DNA from: Chitinophagales bacterium
GTDB taxonomy: Bacteria; Bacteroidota; Bacteroidia; Chitinophagales; Chitinophagaceae
Length of the DNA stretch: 64,000 nt
Direction of reading: 5' to 3'
NCBI GenBank assembly: GCA_021323755.1
Contig: JAJPKJ010000036.1
Location: 204,813-268,812 of the forward strand
A program made the position numbers and the translations under genes. The notes below the pieces were generated by a model. It ran no database searches. It was given only the letters and a program-made list of their open reading frames with translations, and was not told the origin of the DNA. This document shows positions 45,128 through 53,276 of this stretch, piece by piece. Numbering within the stretch: position 1 is the stretch's first letter; every line of letters begins with the position of its first letter.

Positions 45128-46486
45128 ATGGTTCTTAAAAATGCTTCCATATTGGTTATTGACGATGACACCGACGTGCTCACCGCGGTTCGTCTTTTAT
45201 TGAAAACGGAGACTGCCGGAGTGATCACTGAAAAAAATCCTGAAAACATCCGTTCAATTCTTGCCAAACAATCATTTGATATTATTTTATTAGACATGAA
45301 CTTCAACAGTTCCATCAATACCGGCAACGAAGGATTGTTTTGGTTGAAGAAGATAAAAGAATTTGGTTCGGAAGCTGCCGTGATTATGATCACAGCTTAT
45401 GGAGACATTGACCTGGCGGTTCGTTCATTAAAAGAAGGCGCTGCGGATTTTATTGTAAAACCTTGGCATAATGAAAAACTGATCAGCACTATGCGCGAAG
45501 CGCTGAAAAGAAGAGAAAATAAAATTGCCACTTCGCATTCCTTTTCTTCCGATTCAATTATTGGTTCAGAATTAATTGGCGACTCCGACGTGATGCGTGA
45601 TATCTTCTATAAGCTTGAAAAAATTGCGCCCACCGATGCAAATATCTTGATACTGGGAGAAAATGGAACAGGAAAAGATCTCATCGCCAAGGCAATTCAT
45701 CAGCACTCATTACGGGCCGATAGACCCTTTGTAAAGGTAGATGTGGGCGCTTTGACAGAATCACTTTTTGAAAGTGAATTATTCGGTCACAAGAAGGGCT
45801 CGTTCACCGATGCACGGGAAGACAGGATGGGCCGTTTTGAAATGGCAGATGGCGGAACATTGTTTCTTGATGAGATCGGTAATATATTATTACATCAGCA
45901 GGTAAAGTTATTATCGGTGCTGCAAGGCAGGCAGGTAACCCGTTTGGGTACAAACCAGTCGGTGCCGGTTGATATTCGCCTTATTTGTGCAACCAATATG
46001 CCGATGAGCGAACTGGCAAATGAAAGCAGGTTCAGAAAAGATCTTGTCTATCGCATCAACACCGTCGAAATTGTTATGCCGCCATTGCGCAAACGCGGAG
46101 AAGACATTATTTTACTGGCAAAACATTTTGCCAGAATTTACGCGGGTAAATATCTAAAGACCTTTCATCAGTTCGACGAATCAGCGATAGAAAAATTAAA
46201 AGATTATTATTATCCTGGTAATGTTCGTGAGTTGCAATATGCCATCGAGCGCGCGATCATAATGGCAGAAACAGACCTGCTGAAAGCAAACGACATTATT
46301 TTTTCTCCTATAGAATCGGTAAAAGAATTAGATGACAAACCAAAAGAGTTAAAGCTCAGCACCATTGAAAAAAACACCATTTTGCAGGTTATTGAAAAAT
46401 ATAATGGTAACATTACAAAGGCTGCCAAAGAATTGGGAATAACCCGCACAGCATTGTATCGCCGACTAAGTAAATATGATATTTGA
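45128..46486 (+). CDS. NtrC-type sigma-54-dependent response regulator for the permease array
   Basis: 452 residues. Receiver domain (1-125) with acidic pocket DDD at 12-14, phosphoacceptor Asp56 and Lys111. AAA+ domain (about 145-375) with Walker A GENGTGK at 177-183 and Walker B TLFLDE at 244-249. The sigma-54 contact loop reads GSFTDA (224-229) in place of the usual GAFTGA. A Fis-type helix-turn-helix ends the protein (about 425-452, NITKAAKELGITRTALYRRL). It overlaps the histidine kinase gene by 11 nt, so the two are translationally coupled. It is divergent from the adaptor operon and separated from it by the direct-repeat block, which it most likely binds. The GSFTDA variant still has the key Phe and Thr, so sigma-54 activation is expected but not certain. 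Confidence 0.93.
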   Translation: MVLKNASILVIDDDTDVLTAVRLLLKTETAGVITEKNPENIRSILAKQSFDIILLDMNFNSSINTGNEGLFWLKKIKEFGSEAAVIMITAYGDIDLAVRSLKEGAADFIVKPWHNEKLISTMREALKRRENKIATSHSFSSDSIIGSELIGDSDVMRDIFYKLEKIAPTDANILILGENGTGKDLIAKAIHQHSLRADRPFVKVDVGALTESLFESELFGHKKGSFTDAREDRMGRFEMADGGTLFLDEIGNILLHQQVKLLSVLQGRQVTRLGTNQSVPVDIRLICATNMPMSELANESRFRKDLVYRINTVEIVMPPLRKRGEDIILLAKHFARIYAGKYLKTFHQFDESAIEKLKDYYYPGNVRELQYAIERAIIMAETDLLKANDIIFSPIESVKELDDKPKELKLSTIEKNTILQVIEKYNGNITKAAKELGITRTALYRRLSKYDI

Positions 46487-47819
46487 GCGTTACCATTTAC
46501 GTCTTGTTATCCGTGTATTATTGCTATTTATAGTACTCGCTGCTTCTGCATTTTTTTTTGTAAAAGGATTTTGGCTCTATTTATTATTATCCACGCCGAT
46601 AATCATATTTCAATTGGTTGATTTTTTTCGTTTCAACCAAAAAGCGCAGGATGAAGTGCAACAGTTTGTGGAGTCCGTTCATTACCGTGATTTTTCCCGA
46701 TACTTTGATGTAAAACAGGCCCCGCTTGAATTACAGCCTTTACGCAAAGGCTTTAATGAGATCAATACAACATTCAAAGTAATCAGCAGGGAAAAAGAAA
46801 CCCAATACCAGTATTTGCAAAAAATACTGGAACTCGTTGATACCGGAATCCTTTCTTATGAAAACCAGAATGGTGAAATCGGATGGATGAATGAATCATT
46901 AAAAAAAATGCTGGGCATCCCCTATCTGCGCACTATTCATTCGATGGAAAAAAGAGATGAGTTTCTATATCATGAAGTGTTGAATTTAAAACCTGGCGAC
47001 AATAAGGTCGTTTCCATTGCAAGAAATAAATCCGCATTTAAAGTATTGTTATCCGCAACTGCTTTTCAAACCGAAAGCAGAATATATAAATTGATCGCTT
47101 TTCAAAACGTTGATGAAGCCCTTGATGAAAATGAAGCGAAAGCCTGGCAAAAATTATTGAGTGTGATGACACATGAAATAATGAATTCCATTGCTCCGAT
47201 TTCCTCATTGGCTGATACGATGCTGAACCGCTTGCAAAATTCGGTTACACATATACGTGAGGATGGGACCGTTTTTGAAGATCTTGAATTGGGCATTGAC
47301 ACCATAAAAAGGCGAAGCGAAGGTTTACTTCGTTTTGCTGAAACTTATAGAAACCTGAATAAAATAACCACTCCAAATGTAAAAAGCATTTATGTTGTCG
47401 ATCTTTTTGAGAACCTGCATCACCTGATGCAACCAACCTTAGAGCAAAAAAATATTGAATTGGAAATAATTCTTAAGGACACAGAAATGAAGCTGGAAGC
47501 CGACCCCAGCCTCATTGAACAAGTTTTGATCAACCTCATAGTTAATGCTGTTGAAGCAGTGAAAGACAGAGAAAATCCCCGCATTATTTTATCGGCAACA
47601 TTCGCTCAAAATAATAAAGCGATAATAAAAATCGCTGATAATGGAACAGGAATGCCGGATGAACTGATTGATAAGATCTTTGTCCCGTTCTTCAGTACGA
47701 AAAAAAATGGAAGCGGCATCGGGTTGAGTTTGTGTAAACAAATAATGATGTTGCACAAAGGCAATATTCATGTGCAGTCTGTAGATGGCGAAGGAACCGC
47801 GTTTTTGCTGAATTTTTAA
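46476..47819 (+). CDS. NtrB/AtoS-type sensor histidine kinase, partner of the array regulator
   Basis: 447 residues. Two membrane helices at about 10-29 and 32-50 with almost no periplasmic loop between them, so the stimulus is probably sensed in or near the membrane. A PAS-like region follows (about 108-215). The phosphoacceptor is His233 in MTHEIMNS. The ATPase domain has the N box around NLIVNAVE (353-360), G1 DNGTGM (388-393), FFSTK and G2 GSGIGL (412-417). The start codon lies inside the regulator's last codons. Intramembrane-sensing kinases often work with ABC export systems against antimicrobial peptides; that parallel is a hypothesis here. The downstream gene converges on it with a 23-nt gap. 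Confidence 0.92.
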   Translation: MIFERYHLRLVIRVLLLFIVLAASAFFFVKGFWLYLLLSTPIIIFQLVDFFRFNQKAQDEVQQFVESVHYRDFSRYFDVKQAPLELQPLRKGFNEINTTFKVISREKETQYQYLQKILELVDTGILSYENQNGEIGWMNESLKKMLGIPYLRTIHSMEKRDEFLYHEVLNLKPGDNKVVSIARNKSAFKVLLSATAFQTESRIYKLIAFQNVDEALDENEAKAWQKLLSVMTHEIMNSIAPISSLADTMLNRLQNSVTHIREDGTVFEDLELGIDTIKRRSEGLLRFAETYRNLNKITTPNVKSIYVVDLFENLHHLMQPTLEQKNIELEIILKDTEMKLEADPSLIEQVLINLIVNAVEAVKDRENPRIILSATFAQNNKAIIKIADNGTGMPDELIDKIFVPFFSTKKNGSGIGLSLCKQIMMLHKGNIHVQSVDGEGTAFLLNF

Positions 47820-47842
47820 GAGTGCTGATATTTATATTCTGC

Positions 47843-48199
47843 TCAGCAAAGCCAGACAATTTTATTTTTTAAATCAATTACCATCGGTCCCCCTGAGCAT
47901 TCCCCGATTGCTTTCGCGTAAACATCGCTATGATGATGCGCTATAATCCACTTTCCTGTCTTTAAATGTTTTCGTAGTATTCCACTTTCAATAATTTCTC
48001 CCTTTTTTCCAGACAATGTTCCGTTATTTATTACGACTATTGAGTCCCCTTTGATTTTTACCATGCAGGAAGCTCCTAAAGATTTACCTTCCCATTCATC
48101 AAAAGCGACTTTAAATTTGTATGCCCCGTTAGAAAGCGCTTGCCCTGTTAAACGCGAGAACAGAAAAAGAAAAAAAATTATGAGAATCGAGAACCGCAT
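47843..48199 (-). CDS. Small exported protein of unknown function
   Basis: 118 residues from the ATG at 48197-48199: MRFSILIIFFLFLFSRLTG is a good signal peptide, with likely cleavage near SRLTGQA. The open frame extends 19 codons further upstream to 48256, but that would bury the signal peptide, so the inner start is preferred. The mature part is about 98 residues, beta-rich, with two or three cysteines including the penultimate WLC end. I do not recognise the family. It is a single gene on the minus strand, convergent with the histidine kinase. The frame is supported by the signal sequence and normal codon use, not by homology. Confidence 0.6.
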   Translation of the reverse strand: MRFSILIIFFLFLFSRLTGQALSNGAYKFKVAFDEWEGKSLGASCMVKIKGDSIVVINNGTLSGKKGEIIESGILRKHLKTGKWIIAHHHSDVYAKAIGECSGGPMVIDLKNKIVWLC

Positions 48200-48438
48200 A
48201 ATAAGCTCAAACTTAGTTGAAAAATAATCAATAATCTTGGGGCTCATTAGCGGCACAACCGACTAAAACAATGAGAAGCAAAAGTTGCTGCCTGCATTAC
48301 CCGGGTTAGTACAAAATTCATACTTACATAATATCTTGATCGGGCTATATTTATGGTTTTGCTTAACTTCATTTCTCACGTTTAACGGCTGACGTTTTAC
48401 GTTTTACCAAACCAGTTCATTTTACAAAACAATTCCCG

Positions 48439-49800
48439 ATGCCGAATAGAAATTCTACTCAAAATCTGCTTCAGCAACTCGCTGAAAGAAATACCGAAAA
48501 AGTGAAGGTCGCTGTTGTTGATGTGGACGGTATTTTGCGTGGCAAAGTGATCAGCTTTGAAAAATTCAAATCAATTGCTGAAAAGGGTTTTGGCTTTTGT
48601 GATGTTGTTTTTGGATGGGATGCAAATGATGTTGCTTACGATAATGCTAGCATTACGGGCTGGCACACCGGTTATCCGGATGCAACGGCAGTAGTTGATT
48701 TGAATACATTTCGCGAAGTACCCTGGGAAGACGGTCTCCCCTTTTTTTTAGCAGATTTCAGCAGCAATAATTTGACAACATGTCCGAGAACTTTATTGAA
48801 ACGCATTACCCAACAGGCAAACGATGCAGGTTACATTCCCTATTTCTCGCAGGAATTTGAATGGTTCAATTTTATTAATAATACAGATGAATTATACACA
48901 AATAAATTCAGCAGTTTAAAGCCGCTAACGAATGGAATGTTTGGTTATTCCATTTTGCGGGCATCACAAAAAAGTGAGTTCTTCCATGATCTTTTTGATT
49001 CGCTAAAAAAATTCAAAGTGCCGCTTGAAGGAATCCACACGGAAACCGGTCCGGGAGTTTATGAAGCCGCCATTTTATTTGCAGAAATTGTGGAAGCTGC
49101 TGACAGGGCTGTTCTTTTTAAGAGTGGTGTGAAAGAAATTGCTTATCGTCATGGGTTAGTTGCCACATTCATGGCCAAATGGAATGAAAATTTGCCGGGC
49201 TGCAGCGGTCATGTCCATCAAAGTTTGTGGAGCAAAGATGGAAAACAGAATTTGTTTTATGATAAAAAATCAAAAACAAATATGAGCACGTTGCTTGAAA
49301 ATTATATCGCCGGTCAGTTGCATTGTCTTCCTTACATTCTGCCCATGTATGCGCCAACTATTAATAGTTATAAAAGATTGGTTGAAGGCGCGTGGGCGCC
49401 GACCACATTAACCTGGGCTATCGATAACCGCACGACCGCATTACGTGTATTGCCTGCCGGAGGGGCATCTGCGCGTTTGGAGACAAGAGTGGTTGGCTCA
49501 GATTCTAATCCTTATCTCGCGATGGCTGCATGTCTTGCTTCGGGTTTATACGGAATAAAGAATAAACTAAAATTGAAAATACCATCAACTACCGGCAATG
49601 GATATGCGGATAAAAAGAATGGAGTACTTCCCGGGAATCTATGGACTGCAACTGCAGCAATGAAGAATTCCAACCTAGCTAAAGAACTATTTGGCGAAGG
49701 ATTTGTTGAACATTTTACCGGCACGCGCGAATGGGAATGGAAACAATTTTCAAAAGTGGTGACCGATTGGGAACTGAAAAGATATTTTGAAATAATTTAA
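48439..49800 (+). CDS. Gamma-glutamyl-amine/amino-alcohol synthetase (PuuA/GlnA4-type glutamine synthetase homologue)
   Basis: 453 residues. N-terminal beta-grasp domain (about 20-105, with VDGILRGK typical of the PuuA branch) and catalytic domain (110-453). Catalytic positions of glutamine synthetases are in place: Glu139 and Glu141 (SQEFEWF), Glu209 in GPGVYEA, Glu220, His258 in GCSGHVH, the NSYKRL arginine at 313, Arg331 in NRTT, Glu348 in RLETR. Enzymes of this branch ligate glutamate to amines such as putrescine or ethanolamine using ATP. It opens a three-gene operon: alcohol dehydrogenase 69 nt downstream, then the hydrolase-aldehyde dehydrogenase fusion. No PuuB-type amine oxidase is present, which argues against putrescine and for an amino alcohol. 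It is not a house-keeping GlnA by length and context. Confidence 0.88.
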   Translation: MPNRNSTQNLLQQLAERNTEKVKVAVVDVDGILRGKVISFEKFKSIAEKGFGFCDVVFGWDANDVAYDNASITGWHTGYPDATAVVDLNTFREVPWEDGLPFFLADFSSNNLTTCPRTLLKRITQQANDAGYIPYFSQEFEWFNFINNTDELYTNKFSSLKPLTNGMFGYSILRASQKSEFFHDLFDSLKKFKVPLEGIHTETGPGVYEAAILFAEIVEAADRAVLFKSGVKEIAYRHGLVATFMAKWNENLPGCSGHVHQSLWSKDGKQNLFYDKKSKTNMSTLLENYIAGQLHCLPYILPMYAPTINSYKRLVEGAWAPTTLTWAIDNRTTALRVLPAGGASARLETRVVGSDSNPYLAMAACLASGLYGIKNKLKLKIPSTTGNGYADKKNGVLPGNLWTATAAMKNSNLAKELFGEGFVEHFTGTREWEWKQFSKVVTDWELKRYFEII

Positions 49801-49869
49801 AGTGAATGGAGAATCCAATAACATGTATAGTCAAATTAATAAATCAAAGATCATAAATCCGTAGTAAAC

Positions 49870-51021
49870 ATGATTGATTTCAATATGATCCGCCAGTATA
49901 ATTTTCCAACAATAATAAGATTTGGAGGCGGCGCCGTAAAAGAGCTGCCGGATTATTTAAAAACCAACGGACTTTCGTCCCCGTTAATAGTTACGGATCC
50001 TGTCGTAAAGCAGTTGAGCTTCTTTCAAGGAATCCTGGAAAGTCTTTCTGCAAAATCGATTGCTGCAGAAGTGTTTGCAGATATTCATAAAAACCCCGTC
50101 AAATCTGATGTTTTGCGAGGGGGTGATGTTTTCAAGATTACAAATCGTGATTCCATTATCGGTATTGGCGGAGGTGCAGCAATGGATGTTGCAAGAGCAA
50201 TAGCATTGCGCATCAATCATCATCGCGATCTATTTGATTATGATGATTTGATCGGTGGTGATAAATATGTAACTGAATCGGTTCCGCATTTTATTACCAT
50301 TCCCACCACAAGTGGTACTGGTAGCGAGGTCGGTCGAAGCGCTATTATTTCAGAAGATGATACACATCGCAAAAGAATCTTGTTCTCCCCGAAATTGCTG
50401 GCAAAAATTGTTTTTGCCGATCCTTTATTGACGATGGAGCTTCCGGCATTTGTTACAGCTGCGACAGGGATGGATGCACTCACCCATAATATGGAAGCAT
50501 TTCTGGCAAAAGGTTTTCATCCAATGGCTGACGGAATCGCATTGGAAGGAATTGCATTAATTAATGAATCAATTGTGGATGCAGTCAATAGACCTTCACT
50601 CGAATCAAGAAGCAAGATGATGATTGCATCATTAATGGGCGCTGTAGCCTTTCAAAAGGGTCTGGGTGTCGTGCATTCACTGGCTCATCCTTTGTCATCA
50701 TTGCTTGATACCCATCACGGTCTTGCGAATGCAGTAAATTTGCCATACGGAATGAATTTTAATATCGCCGGTTTTGAAGATAAATTCAGAAGAATCTCCA
50801 GAACAATGGAATTAAAACAAGATACCGGCGAAGCCGTTGTAAAACATTTGTTCGATTTAAACAAACAGATAGGCATGCCTGTTAGACTGCGTGATATCGG
50901 CGTGAAAGAAGAACATTTGGAAACATTAGCAGACCTGGGATTTGCAGATTTCTGCCATCCGAATAACCCAAAACCGGTAAGCAGAAATGATTTCAGGAAG
51001 TTATACGGAGAAGCGTTATGA
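49870..51021 (+). CDS. Iron-containing alcohol dehydrogenase
   Basis: 383 residues, group III (FucO/EutG-like). The nucleotide-binding glycines are in GIGGGAAMD (98-106). The metal ligands match FucO spacing: Asp202 and His206 (GMDALTH), His269 (GVVHS) and His283 (DTHHGLA). A second possible start is Met6. In the operon it would oxidise a gamma-glutamylated amino alcohol to the aldehyde, the step that an amine oxidase performs in the putrescine pathway. It could instead reduce an aldehyde such as succinate semialdehyde; sequence alone does not decide the direction. It is 40 nt upstream of the fusion gene. Confidence 0.9.
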   Translation: MIDFNMIRQYNFPTIIRFGGGAVKELPDYLKTNGLSSPLIVTDPVVKQLSFFQGILESLSAKSIAAEVFADIHKNPVKSDVLRGGDVFKITNRDSIIGIGGGAAMDVARAIALRINHHRDLFDYDDLIGGDKYVTESVPHFITIPTTSGTGSEVGRSAIISEDDTHRKRILFSPKLLAKIVFADPLLTMELPAFVTAATGMDALTHNMEAFLAKGFHPMADGIALEGIALINESIVDAVNRPSLESRSKMMIASLMGAVAFQKGLGVVHSLAHPLSSLLDTHHGLANAVNLPYGMNFNIAGFEDKFRRISRTMELKQDTGEAVVKHLFDLNKQIGMPVRLRDIGVKEEHLETLADLGFADFCHPNNPKPVSRNDFRKLYGEAL

Positions 51022-51061
51022 GTTATAGCGGTAAATCAAAATCACACATGCCTCAATAAAG

Positions 51062-53143
51062 ATGAAAAAGCGACTCGGCATCAGTTATACCAAAACCAAT
51101 TTTCATAACTATTGGAATTGGTTTACAATACATGATTTGCAAAATGATATTCAGCTTGTTGAGTTATCATTCGAAAAAAATAATACTGAAGATATTTCAA
51201 CATGTGATGGGTTTATCCTTACCGGTGGAATTGATATCGAGCCATCTTTTTATGATGCAAGTTCTTCTTATGCAAATGCGCCAGATGAATTTCAGAATGA
51301 ACGTGATCTGTTTGAGAAAACAATTTTTGAATACTCACAGTTATACCAACTGCCATTATTAGGGATTTGTAGGGGTATGCAACTGATTAATGTTTTGCAA
51401 GGCGGAAAATTGATTCAGGATCTGGGAGCGCTCAATGCAATTCATAAGAAAGAAGAAATAGACAAAGAACACGAAACAATTGTAGAGGATAATTCCTTGC
51501 TTCGAGAAATCACGAATGCATCATCGGGAAAAATAAACAGCGCGCATCACCAGGCGATTGATAAGAATACTTTGGGGAAAAACCTAAAAGCCAATGCTTA
51601 TACAAATGCTGATCATAAAACGATTGAAGGTTTTGAGTTCAACGACAAGTCTGGCAAGGGTTTTATGCTTTGCGTGCAATGGCATCCTGAAAGATTAATT
51701 GGAAAAGAAGAAAGTCCGTTCTCAAAAAAAATTAAAGAAAGATTTTTGCAAGAGATAAGAAAAACCAAAATGGAAAAAATATCAATAATCAACCCGGCTA
51801 CTGAAGAAATAATTACGACGCTCAATGAAGATACACCACAAAGCATCGAAGAAAAATTTCAATTGCTGAAGAAGGCACAACCAGGCTGGGCTTCTACAAC
51901 GGTAAAAGAACGGATAAAATGTATAAAAAAATTTGTATCCTTATTAGACGAATACAAAGATGAGCTAGCCAAAACATTGACTAGCGAAATGGGCAAACCA
52001 TTGCATCAATCATACAATGAACTAAATGGAGCAAAAGCAAAAATTCAATTCTTCATTGATAACTCCCAAAAATGGCTTGAAGATGAGTGGATAACAACAG
52101 AAGGTACCACAAAAGAAAAAATAGTATATGAACCCCTTGGTGTAGTCGCCAACATTTCTGCCTGGAATTATCCTTACCTCGTTGCTATTAATGTGGTTAT
52201 TCCGGCATTGATCGGAGGTAATGCTGTTTTTTATAAACCATCTGAATATACGATACTAACGGGAATGAATATCCAAAAATTAATGTACGAATCGGGTGTG
52301 CATGAACATTGTTTTGAACTGGCAATTGGCAGAGGCCATGTGGGCAAGGCTTTGCTGGAATTACCATTAAACGGATATTTTTTTACAGGCAGTTACAAAA
52401 CCGGAAAATTTATTGCCGAACAGGTTGCACATAAATTGGTTCCTTGTCAATTAGAACTTGGCGGGAAAGATCCATTATATGTCATGGATGATGTTGAAGA
52501 TATTGACAAAGTCGCTGCTGCCGCATTGGAAGGTGTTGTGTATAATAACGGACAGAGTTGTTGTGCAGTAGAAAGAATTTATGTGCATGAAAAAATTTAT
52601 GATGAATTCGTAAAAAGTTATGTTGAACAGGCAAAAAAATTAATTGTTGGCGACCCGCTTAATGAATCCACTGAGATCGGGGCTGTTAGCAGAAAAGAGC
52701 AGGTTGAGTTTTTACTACACCAGGTTGAGGATGCAAAACAAAAAGGTGCAACGGTTTTACTTGGAGGAAAAAAAATAAATGGTAAAGGATATTTTATTGA
52801 GCCCGCTGTTCTAATTAATGTAAATCATGATATGAAGATCATGAAAGAAGAATCATTTGGCCCAATAACCGGAATACAAAAGGTAAAGGACGATGAAGAA
52901 GCTGTTGCCTTAATGGAGGATACAGAATATGGATTGACCGCTGCCATATATTCCAAAAGTTTTGAGCGCGCAGAAAAAATAATGATGCAAATGAACACCG
53001 GCACTGTTTATTGGAACTGCTGCGACCGTGTGAGCGCTGCGTTGCCATGGAGTGGAAGAAAACATTCGGGATTGGGAAGCACCTTATCCTACCAGGGAAT
53101 CAGAGCATTTGTGCAACCGAAAGCATATCATATGCGCGGATAA
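51062..53143 (+). CDS. Fusion of PuuD-type gamma-glutamyl hydrolase and aldehyde dehydrogenase
   Basis: 693 residues. Residues 1-236 are a class I glutamine-amidotransferase-like hydrolase (peptidase C26): nucleophile Cys103 in GICRGMQ, His208 and Glu210 in VQWHPE. Residues 237-693 are an NAD(P)-aldehyde dehydrogenase: Asn369 (SAWNYPY), FTGS at 441-444, Glu465 (LELGGK), Cys500 (GQSC). Both active sites are complete. The junction keeps a methionine at 237 (ATG at 51770) exactly where a free aldehyde dehydrogenase would begin, as if the upstream stop codon was lost; internal initiation may also make the dehydrogenase alone. In the pathway the dehydrogenase would make the gamma-glutamyl acid and the hydrolase would release glutamate, two consecutive steps. 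Last gene of the operon. Confidence 0.9.
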   Translation: MKKRLGISYTKTNFHNYWNWFTIHDLQNDIQLVELSFEKNNTEDISTCDGFILTGGIDIEPSFYDASSSYANAPDEFQNERDLFEKTIFEYSQLYQLPLLGICRGMQLINVLQGGKLIQDLGALNAIHKKEEIDKEHETIVEDNSLLREITNASSGKINSAHHQAIDKNTLGKNLKANAYTNADHKTIEGFEFNDKSGKGFMLCVQWHPERLIGKEESPFSKKIKERFLQEIRKTKMEKISIINPATEEIITTLNEDTPQSIEEKFQLLKKAQPGWASTTVKERIKCIKKFVSLLDEYKDELAKTLTSEMGKPLHQSYNELNGAKAKIQFFIDNSQKWLEDEWITTEGTTKEKIVYEPLGVVANISAWNYPYLVAINVVIPALIGGNAVFYKPSEYTILTGMNIQKLMYESGVHEHCFELAIGRGHVGKALLELPLNGYFFTGSYKTGKFIAEQVAHKLVPCQLELGGKDPLYVMDDVEDIDKVAAAALEGVVYNNGQSCCAVERIYVHEKIYDEFVKSYVEQAKKLIVGDPLNESTEIGAVSRKEQVEFLLHQVEDAKQKGATVLLGGKKINGKGYFIEPAVLINVNHDMKIMKEESFGPITGIQKVKDDEEAVALMEDTEYGLTAAIYSKSFERAEKIMMQMNTGTVYWNCCDRVSAALPWSGRKHSGLGSTLSYQGIRAFVQPKAYHMRG

Positions 53144-53160
53144 AAACTTACCATTTCTTT

Positions 53161-53199
53161 TCGCCTGATAGCCATTCGTTTTTGGCGATTGTGTTTTTT
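53161..53199 (+). terminator. Possible terminator after the gamma-glutamyl operon
   Basis: TCGCC (53161-53165) pairs with GGCGA (53184-53188) across an 18-nt loop, followed by TTGTGTTTTTT. The stem is short and the loop long, so this is tentative; its place 18 nt after the operon's stop codon supports it. Confidence 0.35.
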
Positions 53200-53251
53200 G
53201 CCCAAAATAGTTCCGCCGATTACCAAAAATTTTTTTCAATTATTTTATCTA

Positions 53252-53259
53252 TAGCTTTG
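53252..53259 (+). promoter_or_regulatory. Bacteroidota -7 promoter element for the kdp regulator
   Basis: TAGCTTTG fits TAnnTTTG exactly, 18 nt upstream of the ATG at 53277, which implies a short leader of about 10 nt. A clear -33 TTG is missing in the T-rich stretch before it. Confidence 0.45.
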
Positions 53260-53276
53260 CATCCATTTTTAATTCC

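Noticed and set aside
48200..48256. Longer start for the small exported protein
   Set aside because: The upstream 19 codons would place a charged segment before the signal peptide; the inner ATG gives a normal signal sequence.
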